From assembly GCF_032268605.1 (NCBI RefSeq), contig NZ_CP130318.1, positions 1,581,001 through 1,645,000 on the forward strand: a stretch of DNA of 64,000 bases, in the 5' to 3' direction. The first letter of the stretch is position 1, and the number at the start of each line of letters is the position of its first letter. This stretch comes from Paenibacillus aurantius (GTDB lineage Bacteria; Bacillota; Bacilli; Paenibacillales; NBRC-103111). Positions 52,724-61,533 of this stretch are shown piece after piece. The notes beneath the pieces are model-generated. The model was not told where the DNA came from. It was given only the letters and a program-made list of their open reading frames with translations, and ran no database searches. The translations under genes and the position numbers were made by a program.

Positions 52724-53353
52724 ATGAAGATCAACCAGGCGGAATTCGTCATCAGTGCGGTTGGTCCGGGACAATACCCAACGGATGCTCTGCCGGAGAT
52801 TGCTCTGGCAGGGCGTTCCAATGTCGGGAAGTCCTCGCTGATCAATCGGCTTATTCAGCGTAAGAATCTGGCTCGGACAAGCTCCCAGCCGGGTAAAACG
52901 CAAACCTTGAACTACTACCGCATTAATTCCGACTTGTATTTTGTCGATCTCCCCGGCTACGGGTATGCCAAGGTCTCCAAAACCCAGAGAGCGGTCTGGG
53001 GCAAGTTTATCGAGGAATATATAACGAAGCGGGAGCCGCTTAAGCTCATTCTTCATATCATCGACCTCCGTCATCCTCCTACCAAGGATGACATGGCGAT
53101 GTACGACTGGCTGAAGCACCACGATATCCCGGTCTGCGTCGTCGCCACCAAGGCCGACAAGATTCCAAAGGGGAAATGGCAGAAGCATCTGAAGGTGATC
53201 CGCCAGGAGCTCCTGATGGAGCCGGATGACCGCATCCTGCTGTTCTCCTCCGAGCTTGGCGTGGGCAAGGACGAGCTTTGGGGGCTCATCCTCGAGGCCA
53301 TTCGCGGAGAAGACGAGGCGGAGCGGGAGGAACAGCCCGAAACGGCGGAATAG
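52724..53353 (+). CDS. ysxC: YihA/YsxC ribosome-biogenesis GTPase
   Basis: A 209-residue GTPase needed for maturation of the large ribosomal subunit. The G motifs are clear: G1 [10 protein letters not shown]2 [15 protein letters not shown]3 DLPGYGYA, G4 TKADK and the G5-like SS. It starts at ATG 52724, 18 bases after lon, and is probably co-transcribed. The lon-ysxC link is conserved in Bacillus. A strong terminator follows the gene. Confidence 0.95.
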   Translation: MKINQAEFVISAVGPGQYPTDALPEIALAGRSNVGKSSLINRLIQRKNLARTSSQPGKTQTLNYYRINSDLYFVDLPGYGYAKVSKTQRAVWGKFIEEYITKREPLKLILHIIDLRHPPTKDDMAMYDWLKHHDIPVCVVATKADKIPKGKWQKHLKVIRQELLMEPDDRILLFSSELGVGKDELWGLILEAIRGEDEAEREEQPETAE

Positions 53354-53370
53354 CTGCATAGCATAGTACG

Positions 53371-53400
53371 GCCAGCCGGCCCGATCCGGCTGGCTTTTTA
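53371..53400 (+). terminator. Terminator after ysxC
   Basis: GCCAGCCGG (53371-53379) and CCGGCTGGC (53386-53394) form a perfect 9-bp stem, loop CCCGAT, then TTTTTA. The rest of the gap up to 53676 holds a possible promoter near 53540-53565 and the structured leader described next. Confidence 0.9.
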
Positions 53401-53575
53401 TCGTGGAATTCGGAAGATCTTGCTGTTGCTCGTTGAATTAAAGAGGATAGGGGAGGTTCTCTTTTCTTCTTCCGGCTTTTTTGCGAATTATCCGAAAAAT
53501 TCGGCTAATTCTTCGGTTCGAAGAGGAAGAATATTTTTGCAAGGTGTAGTATACTTATTATGGGTAAGGTGGATA

Positions 53576-53645
53576 TTGGGCCTTGTTTCATAACCCGGCG
53601 AACGGGTTAAAGGTTACTAATAGACCGTCAAGCGGAATGACCCAA
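53576..53645 (+). other. Possible structured RNA leader
   Basis: TTGGG (53576-53580) can close with CCCAA (53641-53645) around two clear small hairpins: AACCCG/CGGGTT (53592-53597 with 53603-53608, loop GCGAA) and CCG/CGG (53625-53627 with 53633-53635). A TATACT-like -10 lies near 53550, so this would be the 5-prime leader of the next gene. It matches no riboswitch I can name. Confidence 0.3.
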
Positions 53646-53676
53646 GCGTTTCAAAAAACAGAATCGAGGGATTTTT

Positions 53677-54264
53677 ATGGCACAAAGGTTAGCGACGGAG
53701 TATGTCAAAACCTGCCTGGTATTAACGGAAGCCGAAATGGACCAATTTATCCAGCTCTTTGTCGAGAATCAAACGCCTTTGCAGGTCAAGGTACTGGATA
53801 ACGGAAGTCAGGAACTTGTTTTTCAAGATGAGGCCGATGGAGAAATTGTGCTTTCCTTCGAACGCAATGCCGGTAAGTATGTTTGTACGGGATCCTGCAG
53901 GGTGAGCAGCCAGAAGCTCGCCAACGCGATGCGCAAAGCCGTTTCCGCTTTCAAGGGAAGCGCGCTGGTGAATCGCCATTATACCGGCTTCTCCATGATG
54001 TACCAATATGAGCGTGGGCAAGTGACCAAGATCGTAGAGCTCAAAAACGGACGTCACAAAGTCGTTTATGAATACAAAGACACGCTCGGTGAGATGGAGC
54101 GCCTGTTCAAGCTCGATGAGGTGGAACGCGAGATTAGCAGCCTGCAGGGGCAGGTGGATGAATTGCTTGATCTCCGCAACCGTACGGAGGATCCGGCGGC
54201 AAGAGGGCGGATCGATCAGGATTTACGCATGGTGACGAAGCGCATGTTTGCGCTTGAAGCATAG
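53677..54264 (+). CDS. Conserved hypothetical protein with C-terminal coiled coil
   Basis: A 195-residue soluble protein with no motif I can assign. Residues 1-130 look like a mixed alpha/beta domain (YVKTCLVLTEAEMDQFIQLF, then RHYTGFSMMYQYERGQV). Residues 140-190 are charged and helical (KLDEVEREISSLQGQVDELL) and probably form a coiled coil. ATG 53677 follows a weak GAGGGA. The gene has its own leader and terminator between ysxC and speD, an insertion relative to Bacillus subtilis order. No enzymatic residues are obvious. Confidence 0.7.
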   Translation: MAQRLATEYVKTCLVLTEAEMDQFIQLFVENQTPLQVKVLDNGSQELVFQDEADGEIVLSFERNAGKYVCTGSCRVSSQKLANAMRKAVSAFKGSALVNRHYTGFSMMYQYERGQVTKIVELKNGRHKVVYEYKDTLGEMERLFKLDEVEREISSLQGQVDELLDLRNRTEDPAARGRIDQDLRMVTKRMFALEA

Positions 54265-54282
54265 GATGCTATCATTCGGAAG

Positions 54283-54305
54283 AGCTCCCGGAAGGGGGCT
54301 TTTTT
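54283..54305 (+). terminator. Terminator
   Basis: AGCTCCC (54283-54289) pairs with GGGGGCT (54294-54300, one G-T) on a GGAA tetraloop, followed by TTTTT. It closes the hypothetical gene. Confidence 0.8.
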
Positions 54306-54434
54306 CCGTTGGAAGGCTCGGGTAAGAATAGGCATACGGGAGAATGAACGTTACGATGGCCTTCCGCATAAGCTGTGCATGTACCGGAACACACCAAGTC
54401 CCCCGGCCCTCTCAAAATTTCTTTCCAAAAGGTA

Positions 54435-54463
54435 TTGCATTTCTACCCGATAGATGTTATTTT
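54435..54463 (+). promoter_or_regulatory. speD promoter
   Basis: TTGCAT (54435-54440), a 17-base spacer and TATTTT (54458-54463). Transcription would start near 54470, leaving a leader of about 138 bases before speD. Confidence 0.6.
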
Positions 54464-54484
54464 TATTTTCGTTGAAAACTTTAT

Positions 54485-54560
54485 AGGAACCAGGATTCAC
54501 TCAGGACATTTGTATGTTGCGAGAGATTATTCCCTCGGGAAGTGAATGACGTAGGTCCTA
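54485..54560 (+). other. Foldable 5-prime leader of speD
   Basis: ATTCACT (54495-54501) is exactly complementary to AGTGAAT (54541-54547). The inner part can form CGAG/CTCG (54520-54523 with 54534-54537) or, exclusively of that, TTCC/GGAA around CTCG. AGGAC (54503-54507) can instead pair with GTCCT (54555-54559). These competing pairings are the kind found in regulatory leaders. I do not recognise a known SAM or polyamine riboswitch. Confidence 0.4.
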
Positions 54561-54607
54561 GCGGATGAAATCAAACAATTTTATTCCTAGGAAGGGGGAA
54601 CCGGAAG

Positions 54608-55009
54608 ATGGAATACTCAACTTTCGGAAGACACGTAGCAGTTGATACTTGGGGAGTCGATTTTGACCTTCTCAACAACTCGGAATGGCTGCAAGCACAA
54701 ATGGTAGAGGCTGCTGAGGTTTGCGGAGCAACGGTACTGTCCGTTCAAGCCCAACAATTCGAACCTCAAGGCGCAACGGTGTTGGTCATGCTATCGGAAA
54801 GCCATATCTCCATTCATACTTATCCTGAGAGAGGTTTTGCTGCATTGGATTGTTATACATGCGGTGAAACGGTGGATCCCCAATTGGCGATTGACCATAT
54901 GATTTCCGTGCTTAAGCCGGCAGAGGTACATGCCAAGAAGCTAATTCGCGGTCTCGGTGAACTGAAAGTGGAAACGCCTGAAATAAAGCAAGCTGTTGCG
55001 GTAAAGTAA
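54608..55009 (+). CDS. speD: S-adenosylmethionine decarboxylase proenzyme
   Basis: A 133-residue pyruvoyl-dependent enzyme that decarboxylates SAM for spermidine synthesis. The self-cleavage site is Glu64-Ser65 in LSESHISIHTYPE, where Ser65 becomes the pyruvoyl group. His70 and Cys85 (DCYTCG) are the processing and proton-transfer residues. This is the short prokaryotic class 1B form as in Bacillus. GGAAGGGGGAACC precedes ATG 54608. No spermidine synthase gene lies nearby, so the partner is elsewhere. A long, foldable leader suggests regulation after transcription starts. Confidence 0.95.
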   Translation: MEYSTFGRHVAVDTWGVDFDLLNNSEWLQAQMVEAAEVCGATVLSVQAQQFEPQGATVLVMLSESHISIHTYPERGFAALDCYTCGETVDPQLAIDHMISVLKPAEVHAKKLIRGLGELKVETPEIKQAVAVK

Positions 55010-55051
55010 CAAGGGTACGCCCGTAATAAAATAGAATAGGTAATCCTCGGC

Positions 55052-55079
55052 CATGGAAGAAATTCCATGGTCATTTGTT
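55052..55079 (+). terminator. Probable terminator of speD
   Basis: CCATGGAA (55052-55059) and TTCCATGG (55064-55071) form a perfect 8-bp stem on loop GAAA, followed by the T-rich TCATTTGTT. Confidence 0.65.
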
Positions 55080-55137
55080 TTGTCCCGCCCCCATACAATG
55101 AAGGCAAGAGCGGGAGGACAAGAGCGGAGGGACCGAA

Positions 55138-55674
55138 TTGACCAGAAAGCACAACGGGCGTTGGCTGATTGTAGTGGTGCTGGCCGTGCTGGTGGGCTGG
55201 CCGGTTTACCAGCTCGCGGATTGGTACAAGAATGTGACCTCGCGGCATGACGCCTCCTACAGCCTGTTTGAGGTTTCCCTCTTTCAGATGGAGCTGCTGA
55301 ACAGCACGCTCCGGGAGGCCGCCACGGCACAGGATACGGGGCAGCTGGACACGCTGAAGCTTGCGGCTTACTCCGCCCAGTTTACCCATGAGAGGCTGGC
55401 GGCGGCGATGGAGGAGGAGGGGCTCGTGGACCTCGCTTCCCTTCCTCAGCTTCAGCAGGTTCTGCTAAGACTCCAAATCGGCGGCAGGCGCACGTTGAAG
55501 CCGGAGGAAACGCAGCTTATCGGGGAGGCCGCGGAGCTCTTTCAGAGGCTGTATGAAGAGTATGGAGGGCTCATGGGGCCGAATCACCGTCTGATCCCGT
55601 CCAAGAACGACAAAGTGCGGAAATTCGACAAAGAGCTGCAGGAACTGCTCCGCAAAAAGCTGCTGGGAGGCTGA
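55138..55674 (+). CDS. Membrane-anchored hypothetical protein upstream of hemA
   Basis: A 178-residue protein starting at TTG 55138 with GGAGGG eight bases upstream. A basic N-terminus and one hydrophobic span (about residues 8-26, WLIVVVLAVLVGWPVYQLA) suggest a membrane anchor with an external or periplasm-like helical domain of about 150 residues. No family is recognised. In Bacillus subtilis an unrelated-looking membrane protein gene, ysxD, occupies the place between ysxC and hemA, so this may be a positional counterpart only. Confidence 0.7.
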   Translation: MTRKHNGRWLIVVVLAVLVGWPVYQLADWYKNVTSRHDASYSLFEVSLFQMELLNSTLREAATAQDTGQLDTLKLAAYSAQFTHERLAAAMEEEGLVDLASLPQLQQVLLRLQIGGRRTLKPEETQLIGEAAELFQRLYEEYGGLMGPNHRLIPSKNDKVRKFDKELQELLRKKLLGG

Positions 55675-55729
55675 AAACGGCTTCCCGGCTTTTCAAAATT
55701 TATTCATATTCTCGGCTTATACATATTTT

Positions 55730-55744
55730 ATTATGTGATATAAT
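55730..55744 (+). promoter_or_regulatory. hemA -10 box within an imperfect dyad
   Basis: ATTATGTGATATAAT is a 7-1-7 inverted repeat with two mismatched positions, and its right end is a perfect TATAAT -10 (55739-55744). A metal- or peroxide-sensing Fur-family repressor could bind here, as PerR does at Bacillus hemA, but the fit to the PerR box consensus is poor. The -35 is weak. Confidence 0.4.
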
Positions 55745-55780
55745 GAGTATTGTTACATACAAGAGGGGCAGGTGAACACA

Positions 55781-57166
55781 ATGCATATTTTGGCGGTCGG
55801 TCTCAATTACAGGACGGCACCTGTCGAAATCAGGGAGAAATTTGCGATCCCGGCGGACCGGATGACGGAAGCGCTGGCGGAGCTTAAAGGCACCAAGAGT
55901 ATTATGGAATGCATCATTGTGGGCACCTGCAACCGGACGGAGCTGTACGTAGTGGTGGACCGCATGCAGATGTGCGGGAACATCCTTCTTTCCTTCATTG
56001 AGAAATGGTTCGGCGTGTCGCGGGAGCAATTCAGCAGCCATTTGTATATTCTCGAGGACAACCAGGCGATTCAGCACCTGTTCCGGGTGGCGAGCGGCCT
56101 GGATTCCATGATTATCGGGGAAACCCAGATTCTCGGCCAGGTCCGGGATGCGTTCCTGCTCGCCCAGACGGAGGGCGCAACAGGCACCCTGTTCAACAAC
56201 CTGTTTAAACAAGCCGTTACCATGGCCAAAAGAGCCCATTCCGAGACGTCCATCGGGGAAAACCCGGTTTCGGTCAGCTATGCTGCGGTGGAGCTCGGCA
56301 AGCGCATCTTCGGCGATTTCCATGGCAAGACCGTACTAATTCTCGGAGCGGGGAAAATGGGCGAGCTGACGGCCAAGCACCTCCACTCGAACGGAGCGGC
56401 TAAAGTGCTCGTCGTGAACCGGACGAAGGAGAAGGCCGCCGAGCTTGCCGCCAAATTCAGCGGGTCCGCCTACGGGATGGATCGCCTGCCGGAAGCTTTG
56501 GTCGAGGCGGACATCGTCATCTCCTCCACCGGCTCGGCGGATACCGTCCTCACCAAACGGATGGTGCAGGCCGTTCTGCCGAAGCGCAAATCGCGTCCGC
56601 TGTTTATGATCGATATCGCGGTTCCCCGCGACCTGGATCCGGCGATCAGCGAGCTGTCCAACGTCTTCCTGTACGACATCGACGACCTGGACATCATTGT
56701 GCAGAGCAACCTGCAGGAACGGCGTCAGGAGGCGGTCAAGATCGAAGCGATGATCACGGAGGAAATGGACGCGTACAACCAGTGGTTCAAAACCTTGGGC
56801 GTCAGTCCGGTCATTCAATCCCTCCAGCTGAAATCGAGCCATATCCACGAGGAAGTGATGGAGAGCCTTCTGAAGAAGCTGCCGGAGCTGGACGAGAGGG
56901 AAATTAAGGTCATCCGCAAGCTTACCAAGAGCATGATGAACCAGATGCTCCGCGACCCTATCTTGAGGGTGAAGGAGATGGCCGGGCAGCGGAACGGGGA
57001 AGAAGCTCTCGAAATGTTTACAAAGCTGTTTGCTTTGGAGGAGCTGGTCGAAGAGGCCAAACCCGAAGCGAAGAAGACGGAGGCCGTCAAATGGGAGCCC
57101 GAGTCCGTTAAACCGGGACAAGCCCTCCTCAGCCTGCAGCCCAAGGAAGTTTTGGCGGGCCCTTGA
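55781..57166 (+). CDS. hemA: Glutamyl-tRNA reductase
   Basis: A 461-residue enzyme that reduces glutamyl-tRNA to glutamate-1-semialdehyde, the first committed step of tetrapyrrole synthesis by the C5 route. The catalytic Cys50 lies in GTCNRTELY. The NADPH domain has LGAGKMGELTAKHL, and a helical dimerisation domain follows. ATG 55781 is chosen, with AGGTG six bases upstream and the conserved MHILAVGLNYRT at the very N-terminus; GTG 55772 is an in-frame alternative. The C-terminal tail (about 420-461) is longer than usual and Pro/Lys/Glu-rich. It leads the hem operon. Confidence 0.96.
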   Translation: MHILAVGLNYRTAPVEIREKFAIPADRMTEALAELKGTKSIMECIIVGTCNRTELYVVVDRMQMCGNILLSFIEKWFGVSREQFSSHLYILEDNQAIQHLFRVASGLDSMIIGETQILGQVRDAFLLAQTEGATGTLFNNLFKQAVTMAKRAHSETSIGENPVSVSYAAVELGKRIFGDFHGKTVLILGAGKMGELTAKHLHSNGAAKVLVVNRTKEKAAELAAKFSGSAYGMDRLPEALVEADIVISSTGSADTVLTKRMVQAVLPKRKSRPLFMIDIAVPRDLDPAISELSNVFLYDIDDLDIIVQSNLQERRQEAVKIEAMITEEMDAYNQWFKTLGVSPVIQSLQLKSSHIHEEVMESLLKKLPELDEREIKVIRKLTKSMMNQMLRDPILRVKEMAGQRNGEEALEMFTKLFALEELVEEAKPEAKKTEAVKWEPESVKPGQALLSLQPKEVLAGP

Positions 57167-57281
57167 GCCATCCTGAATAGAAGTACCGGACTCCGGGTTT
57201 ATTAAGAAGGTAGGGGTCCCCCAAAAGGAACAGATGGTCTTTCGGGCAGCGTTCACTTCACTTTTTGGGGGTAAAGGAAGC

Positions 57282-58109
57282 ATGGTGTCTCCAAGCTGGA
57301 TGTATGATGCAATCATTTATATATATGCCCTGAGCCTGCTGTTTTACTTCTCTGATTTCATCGGCGCGAATCGGAGCGCCAAACGGATGGGCACAGGGCT
57401 GCTTGTTTTTGTATGGGTCCTTCAGACCGCGTATCTCGGGTTAAGCGTATACAACCACGTGGACCGGGCCTACGCCATGTCGGAGACCCTGTTCCTTTTT
57501 AGCTGGCTCCTTGTCACGGTTTCGCTGATCATCAACCGGTTCTTCCGGATTGAATTGTTCGTCTTTCTCGTGAATGTCGTGGGGTTCTCCGTGCTCGCGC
57601 TTAACATCTTCAGCAATCCGCGGGTAACGCCGATGCTCGGCAGATGGGAGGTGTCGGATGAGCTGCTGTTCATCCACATTACGCTCGCCGTTGGCAGCTA
57701 TGCCGCCTTCGTCATCGCCGCCGTGTTCTCGGGAATGTACCTGTTTCTGCACCGGCAGCTGAAGGAGAAGCACTGGTCGGTGACGATGAAGCGCCTGCCG
57801 AGTCTCGAGAAGACGGACCGGTACGCCTACCGCGCGGTCATCGCCGGAACGCCGCTGCTGATCACGGCTCTCTCCCTCGGGCTCATTTGGGTGGTGCTGC
57901 AAGGCAGTGCCGAGCAGCTGGGGGATTTGAAGGTGCTGAACTCGCTCCTGGTGCTTGTGGGCTACCTGTATTACTTGTTCCTGCGCCTCTCGGTTAAGGC
58001 GAACGGCCGCCGGTTGGCCATTTGGAACCTGTATGCGTTTGGCGTCGTTCTGCTTAATTTTATATTCACGAACTGGCTTTCGGGCTTTCACCAATGGGTG
58101 TGGATGTGA
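57282..58109 (+). CDS. hemX: HemX, CcsA-like membrane protein
   Basis: About 275 residues with eight predicted membrane spans, related to the cytochrome-c assembly protein CcsA/CcmC fold. Visible blocks are YALSLLFYFSDFIGANRSAK and HITLAVGSYAAFVIAAVFSG. In Bacillus subtilis HemX lowers the amount of HemA and so restrains haem synthesis (established). AAAGGAAG lies before ATG 57282; GTG 57285 is equally possible. It overlaps the region encoding the start of the next gene, keeping the operon compact. Confidence 0.88.
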   Translation: MVSPSWMYDAIIYIYALSLLFYFSDFIGANRSAKRMGTGLLVFVWVLQTAYLGLSVYNHVDRAYAMSETLFLFSWLLVTVSLIINRFFRIELFVFLVNVVGFSVLALNIFSNPRVTPMLGRWEVSDELLFIHITLAVGSYAAFVIAAVFSGMYLFLHRQLKEKHWSVTMKRLPSLEKTDRYAYRAVIAGTPLLITALSLGLIWVVLQGSAEQLGDLKVLNSLLVLVGYLYYLFLRLSVKANGRRLAIWNLYAFGVVLLNFIFTNWLSGFHQWVWM

Positions 58110-58114
58110 AGAAG

Positions 58115-58807
58115 ATGACCTATTATCCGGTAATGCTGAACCTGCAGGGCAAAAAAGCCGTCGTGGTCGGAGGAGGGCCTGTCGGCGAACGCAAAACGTC
58201 CGGTCTCCTTGATGCCAGGGCGAAGGTGACCGTTATCTCGCCGGAAGCCACGGAAGGGCTACGGCAGCTGGCGGCGGAAGGCGCGATCCGGATGCTGAAC
58301 CGGGAGTATCGGCCCGGGGACCTTCAGGAAGAAGAAGCGTTTCTGGTCATGGCGGCGACCGGATCGCCGTCCGTGAACCGCTTTGTGGCCGAGGAAGCCC
58401 GTGAAGCCGGGGTCCTCCTGAACGCGGCGGACGATGGGGGCACCGGGGATTTCCTTGTTCCCTCCGTTCTGCGCCGGGGAAGGCTGCTGGTGGCGCTGTC
58501 CACGTCCGGGGCCGGTCCGGCCGCCGCCCGGAAGCTGATCCGGGAACTGGATTCCCGGTACGGCCCGGAATACGAAACCTATGTGGACTTTCTGGCGGAA
58601 TTCCGCACCGCGGCTAAGAAACGGATAGAGGATCAGGGTATGAGAGGCCGTCTGCTGCGAAGCCTGTCGGAATGTGACATTCCGGAGCTTATCCGCACCG
58701 GGCGGTTTTTGGCATTTCGGGAAGAGGTACTGGAACGGCTCGGGTGCAGCCCGGGCTCGCTATCGGGTATACTGGAGAAATATGCTGACAAAGGAGAACG
58801 ACCATGA
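58115..58807 (+). CDS. Precorrin-2 dehydrogenase / sirohydrochlorin ferrochelatase-type protein
   Basis: About 230 residues, related to YlnF/SirC/Met8 and the N-terminal part of CysG. The NAD-binding motif is [12 protein letters not shown]. The central [19 protein letters not shown] helix region and the LLRSLS end are typical. It oxidises precorrin-2 to sirohydrochlorin, the step leading to sirohaem. ATG 58115 is chosen because homologues begin just before [14 protein letters not shown] 58094 is an in-frame alternative overlapping hemX. Its stop overlaps the hemC start by four bases. Its place inside the haem operon links haem and sirohaem supply. Confidence 0.88.
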   Translation: MTYYPVMLNLQGKKAVVVGGGPVGERKTSGLLDARAKVTVISPEATEGLRQLAAEGAIRMLNREYRPGDLQEEEAFLVMAATGSPSVNRFVAEEAREAGVLLNAADDGGTGDFLVPSVLRRGRLLVALSTSGAGPAAARKLIRELDSRYGPEYETYVDFLAEFRTAAKKRIEDQGMRGRLLRSLSECDIPELIRTGRFLAFREEVLERLGCSPGSLSGILEKYADKGERP

Positions 58808-59760
58808 GAAAGATTATCGTCGGAACCCGGCAAAGCGCTCTGGCGCTCACCCAAACCGGCCAGGTCATCGACCAGCTGAAGCAGGTGAGCCGGGAGCATG
58901 GGATCGAGTGTGAATTTGAAATCCGCAAGATTGTCACCAAGGGGGACCGGATTCTCGATGTGACCCTTTCGAAGGTAGGCGGGAAAGGCTTGTTCGTGAA
59001 AGAGATCGAGCAGGCGCTCCTTGACGGAGAGATCGATATCGCCGTGCACAGCATGAAGGACGTGCCTTCGGAAAGGCGCGAGGGACTCGTCATCGGAGCG
59101 GTGCCGAAGCGGGTGGACCCGCGGGATGCCCTTATCACCAAGGGGAATATCCCGCTTAAGGACCTGCCGCAAGGAGCCTTGGTCGGCACAAGCAGCCTCC
59201 GCCGGGCGGCGCAGCTGAAGGCCTACCGTCCCGACCTGCGGATCCAATCCATCCGCGGCAACATCGATTCGAGGCTGCGCAAGCTCGAGACGGAAGGCTT
59301 TGACGCGATCCTGCTGGCGGCCGCCGGTCTGTACCGGATGGGCTGGCAGGACCGCATCAGCGAGTACCTCCCGCCCGCGCTCTGCATTCCGGCCGTAGGC
59401 CAGGGCGCCCTCGGCATCGAATGCCGCGGAGACGACGGCTTCCTCGTGGACCTGCTCGGCCGGTACAACGACGAAGCCACCGCCCTCGCGGTGAGCGCGG
59501 AGCGCAGCTTCCTGGCCCGCCTGAACGGCGGCTGCCAGGTGCCGATCGGGGCCTACGCCGAGCTGGCGGAAGGTGCCTCCCCGGCGGAAGCGACCATCAC
59601 GCTGACCGGGATGGTCGGAGAGCCCGAAGGGGGACGCCTGCTTCGCAGCGAGGTGGCGGGCACCGATCCGGAAGCGCTCGGGCGCGAGCTGGCCGAGGAG
59701 CTGATCGCGCGCGGCGCGGACGAGATCCTCGCGGCCGTGCGGGAGCAGCCGGAAGCGTAG
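58804..59760 (+). CDS. hemC: Hydroxymethylbilane synthase (porphobilinogen deaminase)
   Basis: A 318-residue enzyme joining four porphobilinogens into hydroxymethylbilane. The substrate-site block VHSMKDVP has the catalytic Asp86, and Cys244 (NGGCQVPIG) carries the dipyrromethane cofactor. Further family signatures are [12 protein letters not shown] and [18 protein letters not shown] precedes ATG 58804, which overlaps the previous stop (ATGA). About 135 bases separate it from the next gene. The end of the gene is notably GC-rich. Confidence 0.96.
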   Translation: MRKIIVGTRQSALALTQTGQVIDQLKQVSREHGIECEFEIRKIVTKGDRILDVTLSKVGGKGLFVKEIEQALLDGEIDIAVHSMKDVPSERREGLVIGAVPKRVDPRDALITKGNIPLKDLPQGALVGTSSLRRAAQLKAYRPDLRIQSIRGNIDSRLRKLETEGFDAILLAAAGLYRMGWQDRISEYLPPALCIPAVGQGALGIECRGDDGFLVDLLGRYNDEATALAVSAERSFLARLNGGCQVPIGAYAELAEGASPAEATITLTGMVGEPEGGRLLRSEVAGTDPEALGRELAEELIARGADEILAAVREQPEA

Positions 59761-59895
59761 GGCCGCCGGCAGAGTCGGCCGGGCGATGAACGAGCGGCGG
59801 AGGAAGGCGCATTTCCGGCTCTTACCAGGCAGGGGCCGGGGAAGTGCCGGAAGGAATCAAGCTTTTTTACGGGATAGAGGATAGGAGTTGGGGAG

Positions 59896-61431
59896 ATGGC
59901 GAAGGGGAAGGTTTATCTGGTAGGAGCGGGTCCGGGAGACCCGAAGCTGATTACCGTGAGAGGGCTGGAAGCCATCCAAAAGGCAGACGCCGTAGTGTAC
60001 GACCGGCTCGCCAATCCCGCCCTTCTCCGGCATATGAAGCCGGGGGCGGAGAAGATCTACGTGGGCAAGCTGCCCGACCGCCATACCCTGAAGCAGGAGG
60101 TCATCAACCAGCTGCTCGTCGATCTTGCCTTGGAGGGCAAGATCGTGACCCGCTTGAAAGGCGGCGATCCGAGTGTATTCGGGCGTGTGGGGGAGGAAGC
60201 CGAGCTCGTGGCGGAGAACGGCATTGAATTCGAGATCGTTCCCGGCATCACTTCAGCGATTGCCGTGCCGGCTTATGCTGGCATCCCGGTCACCCACCGG
60301 GATTTTACTTCATCCCTTGCGATAGTGACCGGGCACGAATGCCCGGTAAAGGAGACGTCCAATATTGATTGGGGCAAGCTGTCCACGGCAACAGGCACCC
60401 TTATTTTCCTTATGGGCGTAAGCAACATCGGCTCCATCCGCGACGTGCTGCTTGCGAACGGGAAGCCGGCCGCGACGCCAGTGGCCGTCATCCGCTGGGG
60501 AACCCGGGCGGAGCAGAGGACTCTGGTGGGGACGCTTGCCACGATCGTGGAGCAGGTGGAAGAGGCCCGCTTCAAGTCGCCGGCTATTATCATCGTAGGG
60601 GAAGTTGTCACGCTGCGGGATAAGCTGTCCTGGTTCGAGCGCAAGCCTCTGTTCGGGCAGCGTGTGCTCGTGACCCGTTCCCGCAGCCAGGCAAGCGAGC
60701 TGGCCGACCGTATCGATGAGCTGGGCGGCGAGGTCGTGGAATTCCCCGTGATCCGGCTGCAGCCCCCATCCCGTCCGGAAGCCGTTCAGGCGCTGGAGGA
60801 AGGGCTCAAGCGCCTTTCCCGTTACGACTGGGTGATCTTCACCAGCGTGAACGGGGTGGAATTCTTCTTCGACAAGCTGAGGGAACGGCGTCTCGACATC
60901 CGCCTGCTTTCCCAGGCGCAGATCGCCGCGGTTGGACCCAAGACGGCGGAAGCGCTCGAGAAACGCGGCCTGTTCGTCGACTGCCAGCCCGACACCTTCC
61001 AGGCCGAGGATCTGCTGCGGGAGATTGCCCCGCGGCTTCAGGCCGGAGAACGGGTACTGCTGCCCCGCGGCGACCTGGCCCGCTCGTACCTGCCGGAGGA
61101 GCTGCGGAAGCTCGGCCAGGAGGTAACCGAAGTCGACGTCTACGAAACCGTCGCTTCGACCGAAGGCGGCGAAGACGTGGTCCGGATGCTGCAGGATGGC
61201 GACATCACGGCGGTGACTTTTACGAGCTCCTCCACCGTGACGAACTTCATGGCGGCGTTGGCTGAGGCAGGAGGGGAAGAGTTGAGGGCCAAGCTGAAGG
61301 AGCTTCCGGCCTACTGCATCGGCCCGGTCACGGCTGAGACCGCAGCGGCCGCCGGCTGGACGCACATTCGCGTATCCGAGCAAGCGACCATATCGTCGCT
61401 GGTGGAGGCCCTGGTTTCCAAAGAACAATAA
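59896..61431 (+). CDS. cobA-hemD: Fused uroporphyrinogen-III methyltransferase / uroporphyrinogen-III synthase
   Basis: A 511-residue bifunctional protein. Residues 1-245 are a SAM uroporphyrinogen methyltransferase (VYLVGAGPGDPKLITVRGL, then RLKGGDPSVFGRVGEEAE and VPGITSAIAVPAYAGIP), which makes precorrin-2. Residues about 253-505 are HemD (GQRVLVTRSRSQASELADRI, WVIFTSVNGVEFFF, VTFTSSSTVTNFM), which cyclises hydroxymethylbilane. One polypeptide thus makes uroporphyrinogen III and diverts part of it to sirohaem with the dehydrogenase encoded upstream. GGAGTTGGGGAG precedes ATG 59896. Such fusions are known in Firmicutes. Confidence 0.95.
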   Translation: MAKGKVYLVGAGPGDPKLITVRGLEAIQKADAVVYDRLANPALLRHMKPGAEKIYVGKLPDRHTLKQEVINQLLVDLALEGKIVTRLKGGDPSVFGRVGEEAELVAENGIEFEIVPGITSAIAVPAYAGIPVTHRDFTSSLAIVTGHECPVKETSNIDWGKLSTATGTLIFLMGVSNIGSIRDVLLANGKPAATPVAVIRWGTRAEQRTLVGTLATIVEQVEEARFKSPAIIIVGEVVTLRDKLSWFERKPLFGQRVLVTRSRSQASELADRIDELGGEVVEFPVIRLQPPSRPEAVQALEEGLKRLSRYDWVIFTSVNGVEFFFDKLRERRLDIRLLSQAQIAAVGPKTAEALEKRGLFVDCQPDTFQAEDLLREIAPRLQAGERVLLPRGDLARSYLPEELRKLGQEVTEVDVYETVASTEGGEDVVRMLQDGDITAVTFTSSSTVTNFMAALAEAGGEELRAKLKELPAYCIGPVTAETAAAAGWTHIRVSEQATISSLVEALVSKEQ

Positions 61432-61533
61432 GGACGAAGTCCTTTGGCATACTTACATCCGGCTTGGCCTTGTCCCCCGTCATTCTATGGCGAGGAACAA
61501 GGCCTGCCGTCTTAATCCAAGGAGGTTATTTTC

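Noticed and set aside
51485-53359. 624-codon reverse frame across lon and ysxC
   Set aside because: Antisense shadow of two well-supported genes, with no ribosome site or recognisable domain.
55730-55744. Classical PerR box at hemA
   Set aside because: The dyad fails several fixed positions of the TTATAATnATTATAA consensus, so only an unnamed dyad is reported.
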